The position numbers and the translations under genes are program-made. The notes under the pieces were generated by a model. The model ran no database searches. It was given only the letters and a program-made list of their open reading frames with translations, and was not told where the DNA came from. A stretch of DNA of 28,183 nt from the NCBI GenBank assembly GCA_046316025.1, contig JBKCXU010000113.1, positions 1 to 28,183 of the forward strand, in the 5' to 3' direction. Below are positions 7,789 to 15,327 of the stretch, piece by piece. Origin of the DNA: JAJTHJ01 sp046316025. GTDB taxonomy: Bacteria; Pseudomonadota; Gammaproteobacteria; Burkholderiales; Burkholderiaceae_F. Each line of letters begins with the position of its first letter. Position 1 is the stretch's first letter.

Positions 7789-7859
7789 GTGATTCCCGCG
7801 CAAGCGGGAATCCAGTGCCGTTCGCAGCGCCGCTGGATTCCCGCTTGCGCGGGAATGAC
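7789..7859. repeat. paired palindromic repeat family 2 (dRS3-like), copy 1
   Basis: Two 27-nt arms, 7789-7815 and 7833-7859, form a near-perfect inverted repeat. Each arm contains ATTCCCGCGCAAGCGGGAAT or its near reverse complement, which fits the ATTCCC-N8-GGGAAT form of Neisseria dRS3 elements. A second copy is at 22548-22617. It lies between urtA and urtB. Confidence 0.9.
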
Positions 7860-7883
7860 AAGAGAGCGAGCAGCGACGAGAAG

Positions 7884-7922
7884 TCGGCGGGCGGCGCCGT
7901 TGCGGGAGTCGCCGCCCGCCGA
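7884..7922 (-). terminator. perfect 13-bp stem-loop just after urtA
   Basis: Positions 7884-7896 (TCGGCGGGCGGCG) are the exact reverse complement of 7910-7922, with a 13-nt loop. The hairpin begins 12 nt beyond the urtA stop codon on the minus strand. It is followed by a C/T-mixed run rather than a clean T tract, so it may be a weak terminator, an attenuator or an mRNA-stabilising structure that favours urtA over urtBCDE. Confidence 0.6.
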
Positions 7923-7934
7923 GCCTTACTGCGA

Positions 7935-9188
7935 TCAAGCCGGGAAATCCGGCTTCTTCTCGTTGCCCGGGATGAACGGACTCCAGGGCTGCGCGCGGAT
8001 CGGCTCTTTGGTACGCCAGACCACGTTGAACTGCCCGTCGGCGCGGATCTCGCCGATGAACACCGGCTTCCACAGGTGATGGTTGCGCTCGTCCATCTTG
8101 ACCTTGAAGCCGCAGGGCGCATCGAAGGTCTGCCCCGCCACCGCCGGGATCACCTTGTCCACCTCGGCGCTCTTGGCCTTTTCCACCGCCTGCTTCCACA
8201 TATTGATGCCGATGAAGGTCGCTTCCATCGGGTCGTTGGTCACCACCTTGTCGGCGTTGGGCAGCTTGGCCTTGACCGCCCAGTCGCGATACATCTTGAT
8301 GAAGGCGTCGTTCTGCGGGTTCTTCAGCGACATGAAGTAGTTCCACGCCGCCAGGTGGCCGACCAGCGGCTTGGTGTCCACGCCGCGCAGTTCTTCTTCG
8401 CCGACCGAAAACGCCACCACCGGCACGTCCTTGGCCTTCAACCCCGCGTTGCCGAGCTCCTTGTAGAAGGGCACGTTGGAGTCGCCGTTGATGGTGGAAA
8501 TCACGCAGGTCTTGCCGCCGCCGGAGAACTTCTTGATGTTGGCGACGATGGTCTGGTAGTCGCTGTGGCCGAAGGGGGTGTAGACCTCTTCGATGTCCTT
8601 CTCCGACACGCCCTTGCTCTTGAGAAACGCGCGCAGGATCTTGTTGGTCGTGCGCGGGTAGACGTAGTCGGTGCCGAGCAGGAAGAAGCGCTTCGCTCCG
8701 CCGCCTTCCTTGCTCATCAGGTACTCGGTGGCCGGGATCGCCTGCTGGTTGGGCGCCGCACCGGTGTAGAACACGTTGCGCTCGAGTTCTTCGCCTTCGT
8801 ACTGCACCGGGTAAAAAAGCAGCCCGTTGAGCTCCTTGAACACCGGCAGCACGCTCTTGCGCGACACGGAAGTCCAGCAGCCGAACACCACCGACACCTT
8901 GTCCTGCGTAAGCAGTTGGCGCGCCTTCTCGGCAAAGAGCGGCCAGTTGGAGGCCGGATCGACCACCACCGGTTGCAGCGGCCGGCCCATCACGCCGCCC
9001 TTGGCGTTGATGCCGGCAATCGTCATCAACGCGGTTTCCTTGAGCGCCGTTTCCGAAATCGCCATCGTGCCCGACAGCGAATGCAGAATGCCGACCTTGA
9101 TCGGCTCCTTGGACTGGCCAAAAGCGGCCATGCTGCTGGTGGCCAGCGCCATCGCGCTGGACGACTGCAAGAACTGTCTGCGATCCAT
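7935..9188 (-). CDS. urtA: urea ABC transporter substrate-binding protein UrtA
   Basis: Periplasmic urea-binding protein that delivers urea to UrtBC. The 417-aa protein begins MDRRQFLQSSSAMALATSSM, a twin-arginine-like signal ending near residue 25, followed by the mature fold starting at about KEPIKVGILHSLSGTM. Family stretches include VFGCWTSVSRKSVLPVFKE, LLFYPVQYEGEE, TGAAPNQQAIPA and FFLLGTDYVYPRTTN. I chose the ATG at 9188 because it precedes the signal peptide directly and has a GGGGGA site. The alternative upstream start would add 17 residues. It is the first gene of the urt-ure operon, with about 176 bp of upstream non-coding DNA that probably holds the promoter. Confidence 0.97.
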   Translation of the reverse strand: MDRRQFLQSSSAMALATSSMAAFGQSKEPIKVGILHSLSGTMAISETALKETALMTIAGINAKGGVMGRPLQPVVVDPASNWPLFAEKARQLLTQDKVSVVFGCWTSVSRKSVLPVFKELNGLLFYPVQYEGEELERNVFYTGAAPNQQAIPATEYLMSKEGGGAKRFFLLGTDYVYPRTTNKILRAFLKSKGVSEKDIEEVYTPFGHSDYQTIVANIKKFSGGGKTCVISTINGDSNVPFYKELGNAGLKAKDVPVVAFSVGEEELRGVDTKPLVGHLAAWNYFMSLKNPQNDAFIKMYRDWAVKAKLPNADKVVTNDPMEATFIGINMWKQAVEKAKSAEVDKVIPAVAGQTFDAPCGFKVKMDERNHHLWKPVFIGEIRADGQFNVVWRTKEPIRAQPWSPFIPGNEKKPDFPA

Positions 9189-9364
9189 CGAGTTTCCCCC
9201 TGGGAGTTGCACGCCACCGCGGCGCTCGGGGAAACCCACTCAAGAAGCGTGCCGACCGGATCCTGCCGAGGTGATGGGCACGGGCAACCCAAGTTGCTGC
9301 ACCAGCGCATGGCATCGGCGCGAAAGCGCACAGGAACCGTGCGCCCGACGACTCCACGCGGGTG

Positions 9365-10249
9365 TCAACGGGCAGCTTTTGCCGGCAACAGTACCGTGGC
9401 CAACGCCACCAAGATCAAGCCCAATGCCGCGTAGTCCTGCCAGTGCGGCACCTCGCCCAGCAGCCACATGCTGGAGAACACTCCCAGCACCGGGATCAGC
9501 ATCACCGACAAGCCGCTGGCCACCGGCGGCAGCGTGCGCGCGAGCTTGAACCAGACGATGTGGCAGAAGGCGATCGCCACGAACACGTTGTAGCCGATCG
9601 ACAGCCATTCCACCGGCAACGGCGCGCGCCACTGCGGCACTTCGAGCAGCAGCGTCAGCGCGCCTACCACCGGGATGGCCGAGGCGAGCATCCAGAAGCC
9701 GAGTGTGAGCGTAGGCAGTCCGGTCAGGTGCCGGCGCATCAGATGCGTTCCCCAGCCCCAGGCCGCGGCGGCCACCAGCATCAGCACGGTGCCCAACGGA
9801 CTGCCCGCGAGCTTGGCGAATTCGGAGGACAAGAGCAGCAGCGTGCCGGCCAGCGCCGCCGCCACCCCCCACCAGTACGCAGCGCGCGGCCGCTCGCCAT
9901 AGAGCAGCAGGCCGAAGAGCACGGCCCAGACCGGCATCGTGTAGCCGAGGATGGCCGCACGGCCGGACGGCAGCATCCGCAACGCGTAGACCGACAGCAC
10001 ATGCCAGACGATTACGTTGGGGATCGCCATCCACAGCAGCAGCCCCCAGTCGCGCCGCGGCACCGCCAGCGGCACGCCGGCGGCGCGCATGAAGAGCCAC
10101 AGCACCGCCACCCCGCCGCTCAACACCAGGGTGCGGAACAACATCGGCGGCAGCTCGGCCACACCGACCTTCATCACCGGCCAGTTCAGGCCCCAGGCAA
10201 CGGTCAGCGCGGCGAGCAGCAGCAGGTCGCGGCGGGAGAGGCGATTCAA
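9365..10249 (-). CDS. EamA/DMT family transporter
   Basis: Inner-membrane exporter of the drug/metabolite transporter superfamily. Its substrate cannot be told from sequence. The 294-aa protein consists of about ten membrane helices in two EamA repeats, with the typical AWGLNWPVMKVG near the N-terminus, GYTMPVWAVLFGLLLYGERP ending the first half and LIPVLGVFSSMWLLGEVP ending the second. I place the start at TTG 10249, which overlaps the TGA of the upstream small ORF (TTGA) and puts the protein just before its first helix. A longer ATG-initiated frame from 10330 would overlap the small ORF by about 85 nt and adds an unlikely N-terminus. It precedes urtA on the same strand. Confidence 0.88.
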   Translation of the reverse strand: MNRLSRRDLLLLAALTVAWGLNWPVMKVGVAELPPMLFRTLVLSGGVAVLWLFMRAAGVPLAVPRRDWGLLLWMAIPNVIVWHVLSVYALRMLPSGRAAILGYTMPVWAVLFGLLLYGERPRAAYWWGVAAALAGTLLLLSSEFAKLAGSPLGTVLMLVAAAAWGWGTHLMRRHLTGLPTLTLGFWMLASAIPVVGALTLLLEVPQWRAPLPVEWLSIGYNVFVAIAFCHIVWFKLARTLPPVASGLSVMLIPVLGVFSSMWLLGEVPHWQDYAALGLILVALATVLLPAKAAR

Positions 10250-10416
10250 GTGCGCGCACCCGAGGGTCGCGGCCGCGCCACCGGCAAGCCGAGCGCGCGC
10301 CGCAGCAGGTATCTGCGCATCTTGCGCCACTCGATGCCGCGACCGGTGCGCTGTAACTCGGCGAAGCGTTGTTCGGCTTCGCGCAGCAGTGCGGGCGGGA
10401 GACGGCGTTCACGCAT
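10246..10416 (-). CDS. small hypothetical protein coupled to the EamA gene
   Basis: A 56-aa basic ORF beginning MRERRLPPALLREAEQRF. It is mostly charged and helical, with the stretch RGIEWRKMRRYLLRRALG in the middle and a Pro/Arg-rich tail. I do not recognise a named family. The compact helical layout is reminiscent of small antitoxin-like proteins, but no toxin gene is adjacent. Support for it being real comes from its 4-nt TTGA overlap with the EamA start, which looks like translational coupling. The ribosome binding site is weak. The frame can be extended upstream, but that would run through the pyrF region. Confidence 0.5.
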   Translation of the reverse strand: MRERRLPPALLREAEQRFAELQRTGRGIEWRKMRRYLLRRALGLPVARPRPSGART

Positions 10417-10602
10417 CGGTCGGGATCGAACAAATCGCAAAGCCGAATCGTGCCACGGCGCTGCATCGCTAAGATGCCGGCGCGACGGCCCATTCGCGGC
10501 GTGGGTGGGGCCTACAGCCGACCCCGTCCTGCCCCTCCTCTGACGGCGAGGCGACGGACGCGCTCCTACGGCGACGCCACTTCCCTCAACCGCATTGCTG
10601 CC

Positions 10603-11424
10603 ATGACTTTCCTCGACCGCCTGCGCGCCCGCTGGGCCGACGCCGACACGCTCTTGTGCGTCGGCCTCGACCCCGACCCCAGCCGCTTCCCCGCGCAGCT
10701 GCGCGACCGCGACGACGCGATCTACACCTTCTGCGCGGCGATCGCCGATGCAACCGCCGATCTCGCCTGCGCCTTCAAGCCGCAGATCGCCTACTTCGCC
10801 GCGCAGCGCGCCGAAGATCAGCTCGAAGCACTGATCGTGCACATCAAGCGCGCGCACCCGCAGGTGCCCGTGATCCTCGACGCCAAGCGCGGCGACATCG
10901 GCGCCACCGCCGAGCAGTACGCGCGCGAAGCGTTCGAGCGCTACCGCGCCGATGCCGTCACGCTGTCGCCGTTCATGGGCTTCGACTCGCTCGAGCCTTA
11001 CCTCGCCTACCCCGACCGTGGCGCCTTTCTGCTCTGCCGCACCAGCAACGCCGGCGGCAACGACTTGCAGGCTCTGGACGTCGGCGGCGAAAAGCTCTTT
11101 GAGAGGGTGGCCCGCCTGGCCGGCGGCGCGTGGAACCGCAACGGGCAGTTGGGCCTGGTCGTCGGCGCCACCTACCCGGCCGAACTGGCCCGCGTGCGCG
11201 CGCTGGTGGGCGAGTTGCCTGTGCTGGTGCCCGGCATCGGCGCGCAGGGCGGCGATATCGACGCCACCGTGCAGGCGGGCCAGACGGCAAGCGGCGGCGG
11301 CATGGCGATCAACTCCTCGCGCGCGATCCTGTACGCCGGTCACGGCGAAGACTTTGCGCAGGCCGCGCGCGAGGCAGCGCGGGCCACGCGCGACGCGATC
11401 AACCGCTGCCGGCTTCGTCCTTAG
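10603..11424 (+). CDS. pyrF: orotidine 5'-phosphate decarboxylase (long subfamily)
   Basis: Catalyses OMP to UMP, the last step of de novo pyrimidine synthesis, in the cytoplasm. The 273-aa length and the motif ILDAKRGDIGATA (91-103, catalytic D93, K95 and D98) mark the longer type-2 PyrF subfamily found in betaproteobacteria and actinobacteria. Other family segments are LLCVGLDPD (17-25), AFKPQIAYF (57-65), TLSPFMGFDSL and LVPGIGAQGGD near the phosphate-binding site. The ATG at 10603 gives the expected N-terminus, although no strong ribosome binding site precedes it. Its last 26 nt overlap the 3' end of the convergent CNNM/CBS gene. Confidence 0.97.
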   Translation: MTFLDRLRARWADADTLLCVGLDPDPSRFPAQLRDRDDAIYTFCAAIADATADLACAFKPQIAYFAAQRAEDQLEALIVHIKRAHPQVPVILDAKRGDIGATAEQYAREAFERYRADAVTLSPFMGFDSLEPYLAYPDRGAFLLCRTSNAGGNDLQALDVGGEKLFERVARLAGGAWNRNGQLGLVVGATYPAELARVRALVGELPVLVPGIGAQGGDIDATVQAGQTASGGGMAINSSRAILYAGHGEDFAQAAREAARATRDAINRCRLRP

Positions 11425-12721
11425 CTTCGCTGGCCGGCGGCAGGCGCGTCGCCAGCACCTTGTCGATGCGCCGCTGATCCATGTCCACGATCTCGAAGCG
11501 CCAGCCCTGCCAGTCGGAGTGATCGCCGGTGTGCGGCACGCGGCCCGACAGCAGCATCATCATCCCCGACAGCGTGTTGTAGCGGCCGAGTTCCTCCTCG
11601 GGGACCGAGACCAGTTCCAGCCGGTCTTTCAGCTCCGGGATCGGAATCAACCCGTCCAGCAGCCACGAGCCGTCGGCGCGCTGGATCGCCCAGGCGTCGT
11701 CCACGCTCGGCGTCTTGAACTCGCCGGCAATGGCCTCCAGCAGGTCGTGCGGCGTGACCAGGCCCTGAATCTCGCCGTATTCGTCCACCACCGCCGCCAT
11801 GTGCGCGGAGGACGCCCGGAAGTTCTCCAGCAGTTCCATCCCGGTCAGCGACTCGGGCACGAACACCGGCTGCTGCATGCCTTTCTGCATGTCCGGCAAC
11901 TCGCGGCGCGCCAACTGTTGCAGCAACTGGCGCGCGCCGATCACGCCGATCACCTCGCGCAAGCCGCCGCGGCAGACCAGGAAGCGCGAATGCTCGCTGT
12001 CGGTGATCTTGCGCAGGTTCTCCTCAGCCGGGTCGTCCAGATCGACGTAGACGATGTCCGAGCGCGGCGTCATCAGCGAGGCGATCTGCCGGTCGTCCAG
12101 GCGGAAGACGTTGCGCACCATCGCCCGCTCCTGCTCGTCGATCACGCCGGACTCGCTGCCCTCCTCGATCAGCGCGTGGATTTCTTCCTCGGTGACCGCG
12201 TTGGCGGTGCTGGCGCGCGCGCCGAAGAGGCGCAGCAGCAGATCGGTCGAACCCGACAGCAGCCGCACGAAGGGCTTGGTGGCCATCGCCATCCAGCCGA
12301 TCGGCCCCGCCAGCGCGCGCGCCACGCTTTCGGGGTTCAACTGGCCGATGCGTTTGGGCACCAGTTCGCCGAGCACGATGGAGAAGTAGGTCACCGCCAC
12401 GACCACGAGTGCGATGGCGGCGATGTCCGCCCATTTTGTTGCGACTCCGAGGCCCTCGAGCCACAGCCGCAGCGGCTCGGCAAAGGCCGCCTCGCCAACA
12501 ATTCCGGAGAGCACGCCAATCGAGGTGATGCCCACCTGGATGGTGGACAGGAAGCGGGTCGGTTCTTCGTTCAACGCCAGCGCGGCGGCGGCGCGGCTGT
12601 CGCCTTGGTCGACCAGCAGTTGCAGCCGCGAGCGGCGGGCGGTGACCAGTGCGATCTCGGCCATCGAAAACAGGCCGTTCAAGGAGATCAGGATCAGCAG
12701 GACGAACACTTCTATAGGCAT
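11399..12721 (-). CDS. CNNM/CBS domain membrane protein (CorC/HlyC-type hemolysin family)
   Basis: Inner-membrane protein of the group annotated as hemolysin-related or Mg2+/Co2+ efflux proteins. The 440-aa product shows, in order, a CNNM/DUF21 transmembrane domain (about 1-190, with FSMAEIALVTARRSRL and VLGELVPKRIGQLNPE), two CBS domains (about 200-320, with VMTP-like SLMTPRSDIVYVD and VVDEYGEIQGLVTPHDLLEAI) and a C-terminal CorC/HlyC domain (about 345-430). Metal efflux or membrane integrity are the roles known for relatives. The substrate here is not known. I start at ATG 12721, directly before the first helix. An in-frame ATG 66 nt upstream is less likely. It is divergent from the SHP cluster and convergent with pyrF. 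Confidence 0.93.
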   Translation of the reverse strand: MPIEVFVLLILISLNGLFSMAEIALVTARRSRLQLLVDQGDSRAAAALALNEEPTRFLSTIQVGITSIGVLSGIVGEAAFAEPLRLWLEGLGVATKWADIAAIALVVVAVTYFSIVLGELVPKRIGQLNPESVARALAGPIGWMAMATKPFVRLLSGSTDLLLRLFGARASTANAVTEEEIHALIEEGSESGVIDEQERAMVRNVFRLDDRQIASLMTPRSDIVYVDLDDPAEENLRKITDSEHSRFLVCRGGLREVIGVIGARQLLQQLARRELPDMQKGMQQPVFVPESLTGMELLENFRASSAHMAAVVDEYGEIQGLVTPHDLLEAIAGEFKTPSVDDAWAIQRADGSWLLDGLIPIPELKDRLELVSVPEEELGRYNTLSGMMMLLSGRVPHTGDHSDWQGWRFEIVDMDQRRIDKVLATRLPPASEAKDEAGSG

Positions 12722-12790
12722 GGCCAACCCGGGGCCGGGGCCACTTGCCCCTCCCGGCGGAATGCGGGGGGAGGAAGGGTAGCGCAAGGC

Positions 12791-12880
12791 GGTGGGTTGT
12801 CCGTTGTCTGTTTTCGGTTGGCGGTTGGCGGCGCGTGCGCCGCAGGCCCACAGAAAACAGTCAACGGCAGACGGACAACG
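12791..12880. repeat. degenerate inverted repeat family 3, copy 2
   Basis: Imperfect inverted repeat in the divergent spacer between the CNNM/CBS gene and the SHP cluster. The left arm has GTTGTCCGTTGTCTGTTTTC and the right arm has GAAAACAGTCAACGGCAGAC followed by GGACAACG. The central part is GC-rich. It is related to 3980-4062 through the shared motifs GAAAACAGACAAC and GGACAACG. It ends 3 bp before the CTTAAT direct repeat. Confidence 0.65.
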
Positions 12881-12882
12881 TC

Positions 12883-12899
12883 CTTAATCCCGTCTTAAT
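12883..12899 (+). promoter_or_regulatory. PmrA/QseB-box-like direct repeat upstream of the SHP cluster
   Basis: CTTAAT at 12883-12888 and again at 12894-12899, separated by 5 bp, so the repeats are spaced one helical turn (11 bp) apart. This is exactly the YTTAAK-N5-YTTAAK form known as the binding box of PmrA/QseB-type response regulators. It lies 51 bp before the TTG start of the SHP gene, and the last genes of the cluster encode such a two-component system. Autoregulation is inference. Confidence 0.6.
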
Positions 12900-12949
12900 C
12901 GCCGCCCGCCACGATGCGCCCCATCGACTCACACCGATGGAGCGTCACC

Positions 12950-13363
12950 TTGAAAACCACTTCGATTCTCGTCGCCGCTGCACTGGCCGCGGCGCTGCTG
13001 CCGCCAGCCGCGCCGGCGCAGACCCCCAACCCCGTAGGCCAAGCGCTGGAGGCGCAGGCCAAGGTTCTGCCGGGCTTTGCCGGCTTCTCGGCCCAGCGTG
13101 GCCAGGCGCTGTTCGCCAAGGTCGGCAACGGCGATTGGAGTTGCACGTCCTGCCACACCGCCAACCCGATCAACCCCGGCAAACACGCGCAGACCGGCAA
13201 GGAGATCGCGCCGCTCGCGCCGGCCGCCAACCCGGCCCGCCTGACCGACACCGCCAAAGCCGAGAAGTGGTTCAAGCGCAACTGCAACGACGTGCTGGGC
13301 CGCGAGTGCACGGTGCAGGAAAAAGGCGACGTCGCCGTCTGGCTGCTCGCTCTGAAGCGCTGA
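12950..13363 (+). CDS. shp: SHP-type monoheme cytochrome c (DUF1924)
   Basis: Periplasmic c-type cytochrome resembling sphaeroides heme protein, whose heme iron is held by His and a displaceable Asn and can bind O2 or NO. The 137-aa precursor has a signal peptide (about 1-24), heme motif CTSCH (65-69), TGKEIAPLAP (82-91) and FKRNCNDVLGREC (108-120). N111 is the candidate sixth ligand and C112/C120 the characteristic disulfide. I chose the TTG at 12950 because GGAG lies 7 nt upstream and yields a normal signal peptide. The in-frame ATG at 12914 lacks a ribosome binding site and is only 15 bp from the CTTAAT repeats, probably inside the promoter. It is followed by the diheme DHC and cytochrome b genes, the known SHP partners. 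Confidence 0.85.
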   Translation: MKTTSILVAAALAAALLPPAAPAQTPNPVGQALEAQAKVLPGFAGFSAQRGQALFAKVGNGDWSCTSCHTANPINPGKHAQTGKEIAPLAPAANPARLTDTAKAEKWFKRNCNDVLGRECTVQEKGDVAVWLLALKR

Positions 13364-13413
13364 CGCCTCACTCAATTCAACCGATCACCGATCACCGACT
13401 ACGGATACACACC

Positions 13414-13908
13414 ATGCTCAAACCCCGCCATCGCCGCACCCTCGACACCACGCTCTGGATCGCCGGCGCCGCGCTATCCGCCGCGCTCTTCACCGACGCC
13501 GCGCACGCGCGCGACCGCTTCGATGTCGCCAACCCCACCTACGTCGCCGAATGCGGCTCCTGCCACGTGCCGTTTCCGCCGCAACTGCTGCCCGCCGCGT
13601 CGTGGAAGGCGGTCGCGGCCGGGCTCGACAAGCACTTCGGCACCGATGCCGCGCTGGACGCCAAGACGACCGCGACGATCGCCCACTACCTCGTCGCCAA
13701 CGCCGGGCCTGCCGGCAAGTTCGGCGACGGTTCGCTGCTGCGGATCACCGAGACGCCGTGGTTTAAGCGCGAGCACAAGAAGGTGCCCGCCGCCGCGTGG
13801 AAGCGCGAGCAGGTGAAGACGGCCGCCAACTGCGCCGCCTGCCACGCCGGCGCCGCCGACGGCAACTACGACGAGCACGCGGCACGCATTCCGGCCGCCA
13901 CCCGCTGA
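13414..13908 (+). CDS. dhc: diheme cytochrome c DHC, partner of SHP
   Basis: Periplasmic diheme cytochrome c, which in characterised SHP systems binds SHP tightly and passes electrons to it. The 164-aa precursor has a basic n-region and hydrophobic helix (about 14-32). Two heme motifs are visible: CGSCH (47-51), followed by the typical VPFPPQLLPAASW, and CAACH (140-144). Between them come the family-typical ITETPWFKREHKKVP (111-125) and AAWKREQVKTAANC. Histidines such as H74, H91 and H121 are available as distal ligands. It begins 50 bp after shp. A short run like repeat family 3 lies in that gap, and the ribosome binding site is weak. Confidence 0.92.
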   Translation: MLKPRHRRTLDTTLWIAGAALSAALFTDAAHARDRFDVANPTYVAECGSCHVPFPPQLLPAASWKAVAAGLDKHFGTDAALDAKTTATIAHYLVANAGPAGKFGDGSLLRITETPWFKREHKKVPAAAWKREQVKTAANCAACHAGAADGNYDEHAARIPAATR

Positions 13909-13940
13909 ATACCCTCCTGCTCACCCGAGAGAAACCGCCA

Positions 13941-14639
13941 ATGATCGACACTCCAAGCAAGACCCTCGTCTGGGACGCCCCCACCCGCGCCTTCCACTGG
14001 CTGCTGGCCGGCTCCTTCGCCACCGCCTTCATCACCGCCGAAAGCGAGCGGCTGCGCGACATCCACGTGCTGGCCGGCTACACCGTGTTCGGGCTGATCG
14101 CCTTCCGCCTCGTCTGGGGGCTGCTCGGCACGCGCTATGCGCGGTTTTCGTCGTGGTCGCTATCGCCGCGCAAGGCGATCGACTACCTGCGCTCGCTCTT
14201 CACGCGGGCGCCACAGCACCACACCGGCCACAACCCGGCCGGCAGTTGGGCCGTCGTCGCGATGTTGACGCTGCTCGCCGGCACTGCCGCCACCGGCTGG
14301 CTGACGTGGAACGAGATCGGCTCCGGCTGGCTCGGCGACCTGCACGAAGGCTTTGCCAACGCCACGCTGGCGCTGATCGGTGTGCATGTGCTGGCGGTGA
14401 TCGCCAGCAGCCTGCTGCACCGGGAGAACCTGGTGCGGGCGATGGTCACCGGCTTCAAGCGCGGCGTGGCCGGCGTGCCTGCCGCGGGCAAGCGCACCGC
14501 GGTGGCCGCGGCACTGGTCGGGGCGGTCGGCGCCTTCTGGGGCGGGCTGATTCCGGCGCCGGGGCTGGACACGCGACCGGCGCTGACCGCAACCCCCACC
14601 GCCACTCTGGCGCGCGCCGCACACCACGACGACGAGTGA
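13941..14639 (+). CDS. cytochrome b561-family membrane protein
   Basis: Inner-membrane b-type cytochrome of the Ni/Fe-hydrogenase cytochrome b/b561 superfamily, expected to take electrons from the quinone pool or another donor to DHC and SHP. The 232-aa protein has about four core helices with candidate heme-ligand histidines H19 (AFHW), H42 (IHVLAGY), H135 (LHEGFAN) and H149 (GVHVLAV). An additional C-terminal helix (about 183-203) and a tail ending HHDDE go beyond the minimal b561 fold. A GAGAG site lies before the ATG. It starts 32 bp after dhc. The gene order shp-dhc-cytb is the recurrent arrangement for SHP clusters. Confidence 0.9.
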   Translation: MIDTPSKTLVWDAPTRAFHWLLAGSFATAFITAESERLRDIHVLAGYTVFGLIAFRLVWGLLGTRYARFSSWSLSPRKAIDYLRSLFTRAPQHHTGHNPAGSWAVVAMLTLLAGTAATGWLTWNEIGSGWLGDLHEGFANATLALIGVHVLAVIASSLLHRENLVRAMVTGFKRGVAGVPAAGKRTAVAAALVGAVGAFWGGLIPAPGLDTRPALTATPTATLARAAHHDDE

Positions 14640-14664
14640 GCCTCGCGCGACACTCGCCTCCGTC

Positions 14665-15327
14665 ATGCGCCTGCTGCTCGTTGAAGACGACGATCTGATC
14701 GGCTCCGGCCTCGCCGCCGGGCTGCGCCACGCCGGCCACACGGTGGACTGGGTGCGCGACGGCGCCGCCGCCGACGCAGCAGTGGCGACCACCGCCTTCG
14801 ACGCGGTGGTGCTCGACCTCGGGCTGCCCAAACGGTCGGGGCTCGATCTGCTGCGCGGCTGGCGCCTGCGCGGGCGCGCGCTGCCGGTGCTGATCGTCAC
14901 CGCGCGCGACCGCATTGCCGACCGCATCGCCGGGCTGGACGCCGGCGCCGACGACTATCTGGTCAAGCCGGTGGACGTGGACGAGCTCGCCGCCCGCCTG
15001 CGCGCACTCGCCCGGCGCCGCGCCGGGCAAAGCGCGCCGCGCATCGAGCTGGGCGAAGTTGCCATCGACCCGGCCGCCAAGACCGTCACCCGTGGCGGCG
15101 CGCCGGTCGCGCTGACCGGGCGCGAGTACGCGCTGCTGCTCGCACTCGCCCAGCGGCCCACGCAAACGCTGACTGCCGAGCAGTTGCGCGAGGCGATGTA
15201 CGGCTACGACGACGACGTGGGCAGCAACACCGTCGAAGTCCATATCCACGGGCTGCGGCGCAAGCTCGGCCGCGGCATCGTGCAGACGCAGCGGGGGTTT
15301 GGCTACAGGATCGGGGGCGGCGAATGA
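14665..15327 (+). CDS. OmpR-family response regulator, QseB/PmrA-like
   Basis: Cytoplasmic response regulator of 220 aa. The receiver domain (1-115) has the acidic pocket EDD (7-9), phosphoacceptor D51 (VVLDLGLP), T79 and K101 (LVKP). The C-terminal winged helix (about 125-218) ends in VEVHIHGLRRKLG and GFGYRIG. N-terminal MRLLLVEDDDLIGSGLAAGL and GADDYLVKP place it nearest the QseB/PmrA/TctD group. It lies 25 bp after the cytochrome b gene and overlaps the histidine kinase gene by 4 nt (ATGA). The CTTAAT direct repeat at 12883 is a plausible target. Confidence 0.95.
   Translation: MRLLLVEDDDLIGSGLAAGLRHAGHTVDWVRDGAAADAAVATTAFDAVVLDLGLPKRSGLDLLRGWRLRGRALPVLIVTARDRIADRIAGLDAGADDYLVKPVDVDELAARLRALARRRAGQSAPRIELGEVAIDPAAKTVTRGGAPVALTGREYALLLALAQRPTQTLTAEQLREAMYGYDDDVGSNTVEVHIHGLRRKLGRGIVQTQRGFGYRIGGGE

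Noticed and set aside
9239..9254. Possible sigma-54 promoter for urtA on the minus strand (CGGCACGCTTCTTGAG)
   Set aside because: The GGCAC element and spacing fit, but the nearly invariant -12 GC is GA and the -24 T is C. I cannot support it without mapping data.
9292..9312. TGCACCA...TGG sequence resembling an NtrC site upstream of urtA
   Set aside because: The spacing between half-sites is 2 bp too long and the second half is poor. Nitrogen control is plausible but not shown.
10246..11343. Minus-strand open frame of 365 codons opposite pyrF
   Set aside because: Only its last 56 codons (10246-10416) lie outside pyrF. The rest is antisense to a clear pyrF gene.
12740..12785. CCCCTCCC...GGGGGGAGG stem near the start of the CNNM/CBS gene as a third copy of repeat family 1
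   Set aside because: Only short C-rich and G-rich runs are shared. The diagnostic CCCATCCCC and TTGAAG parts are absent.
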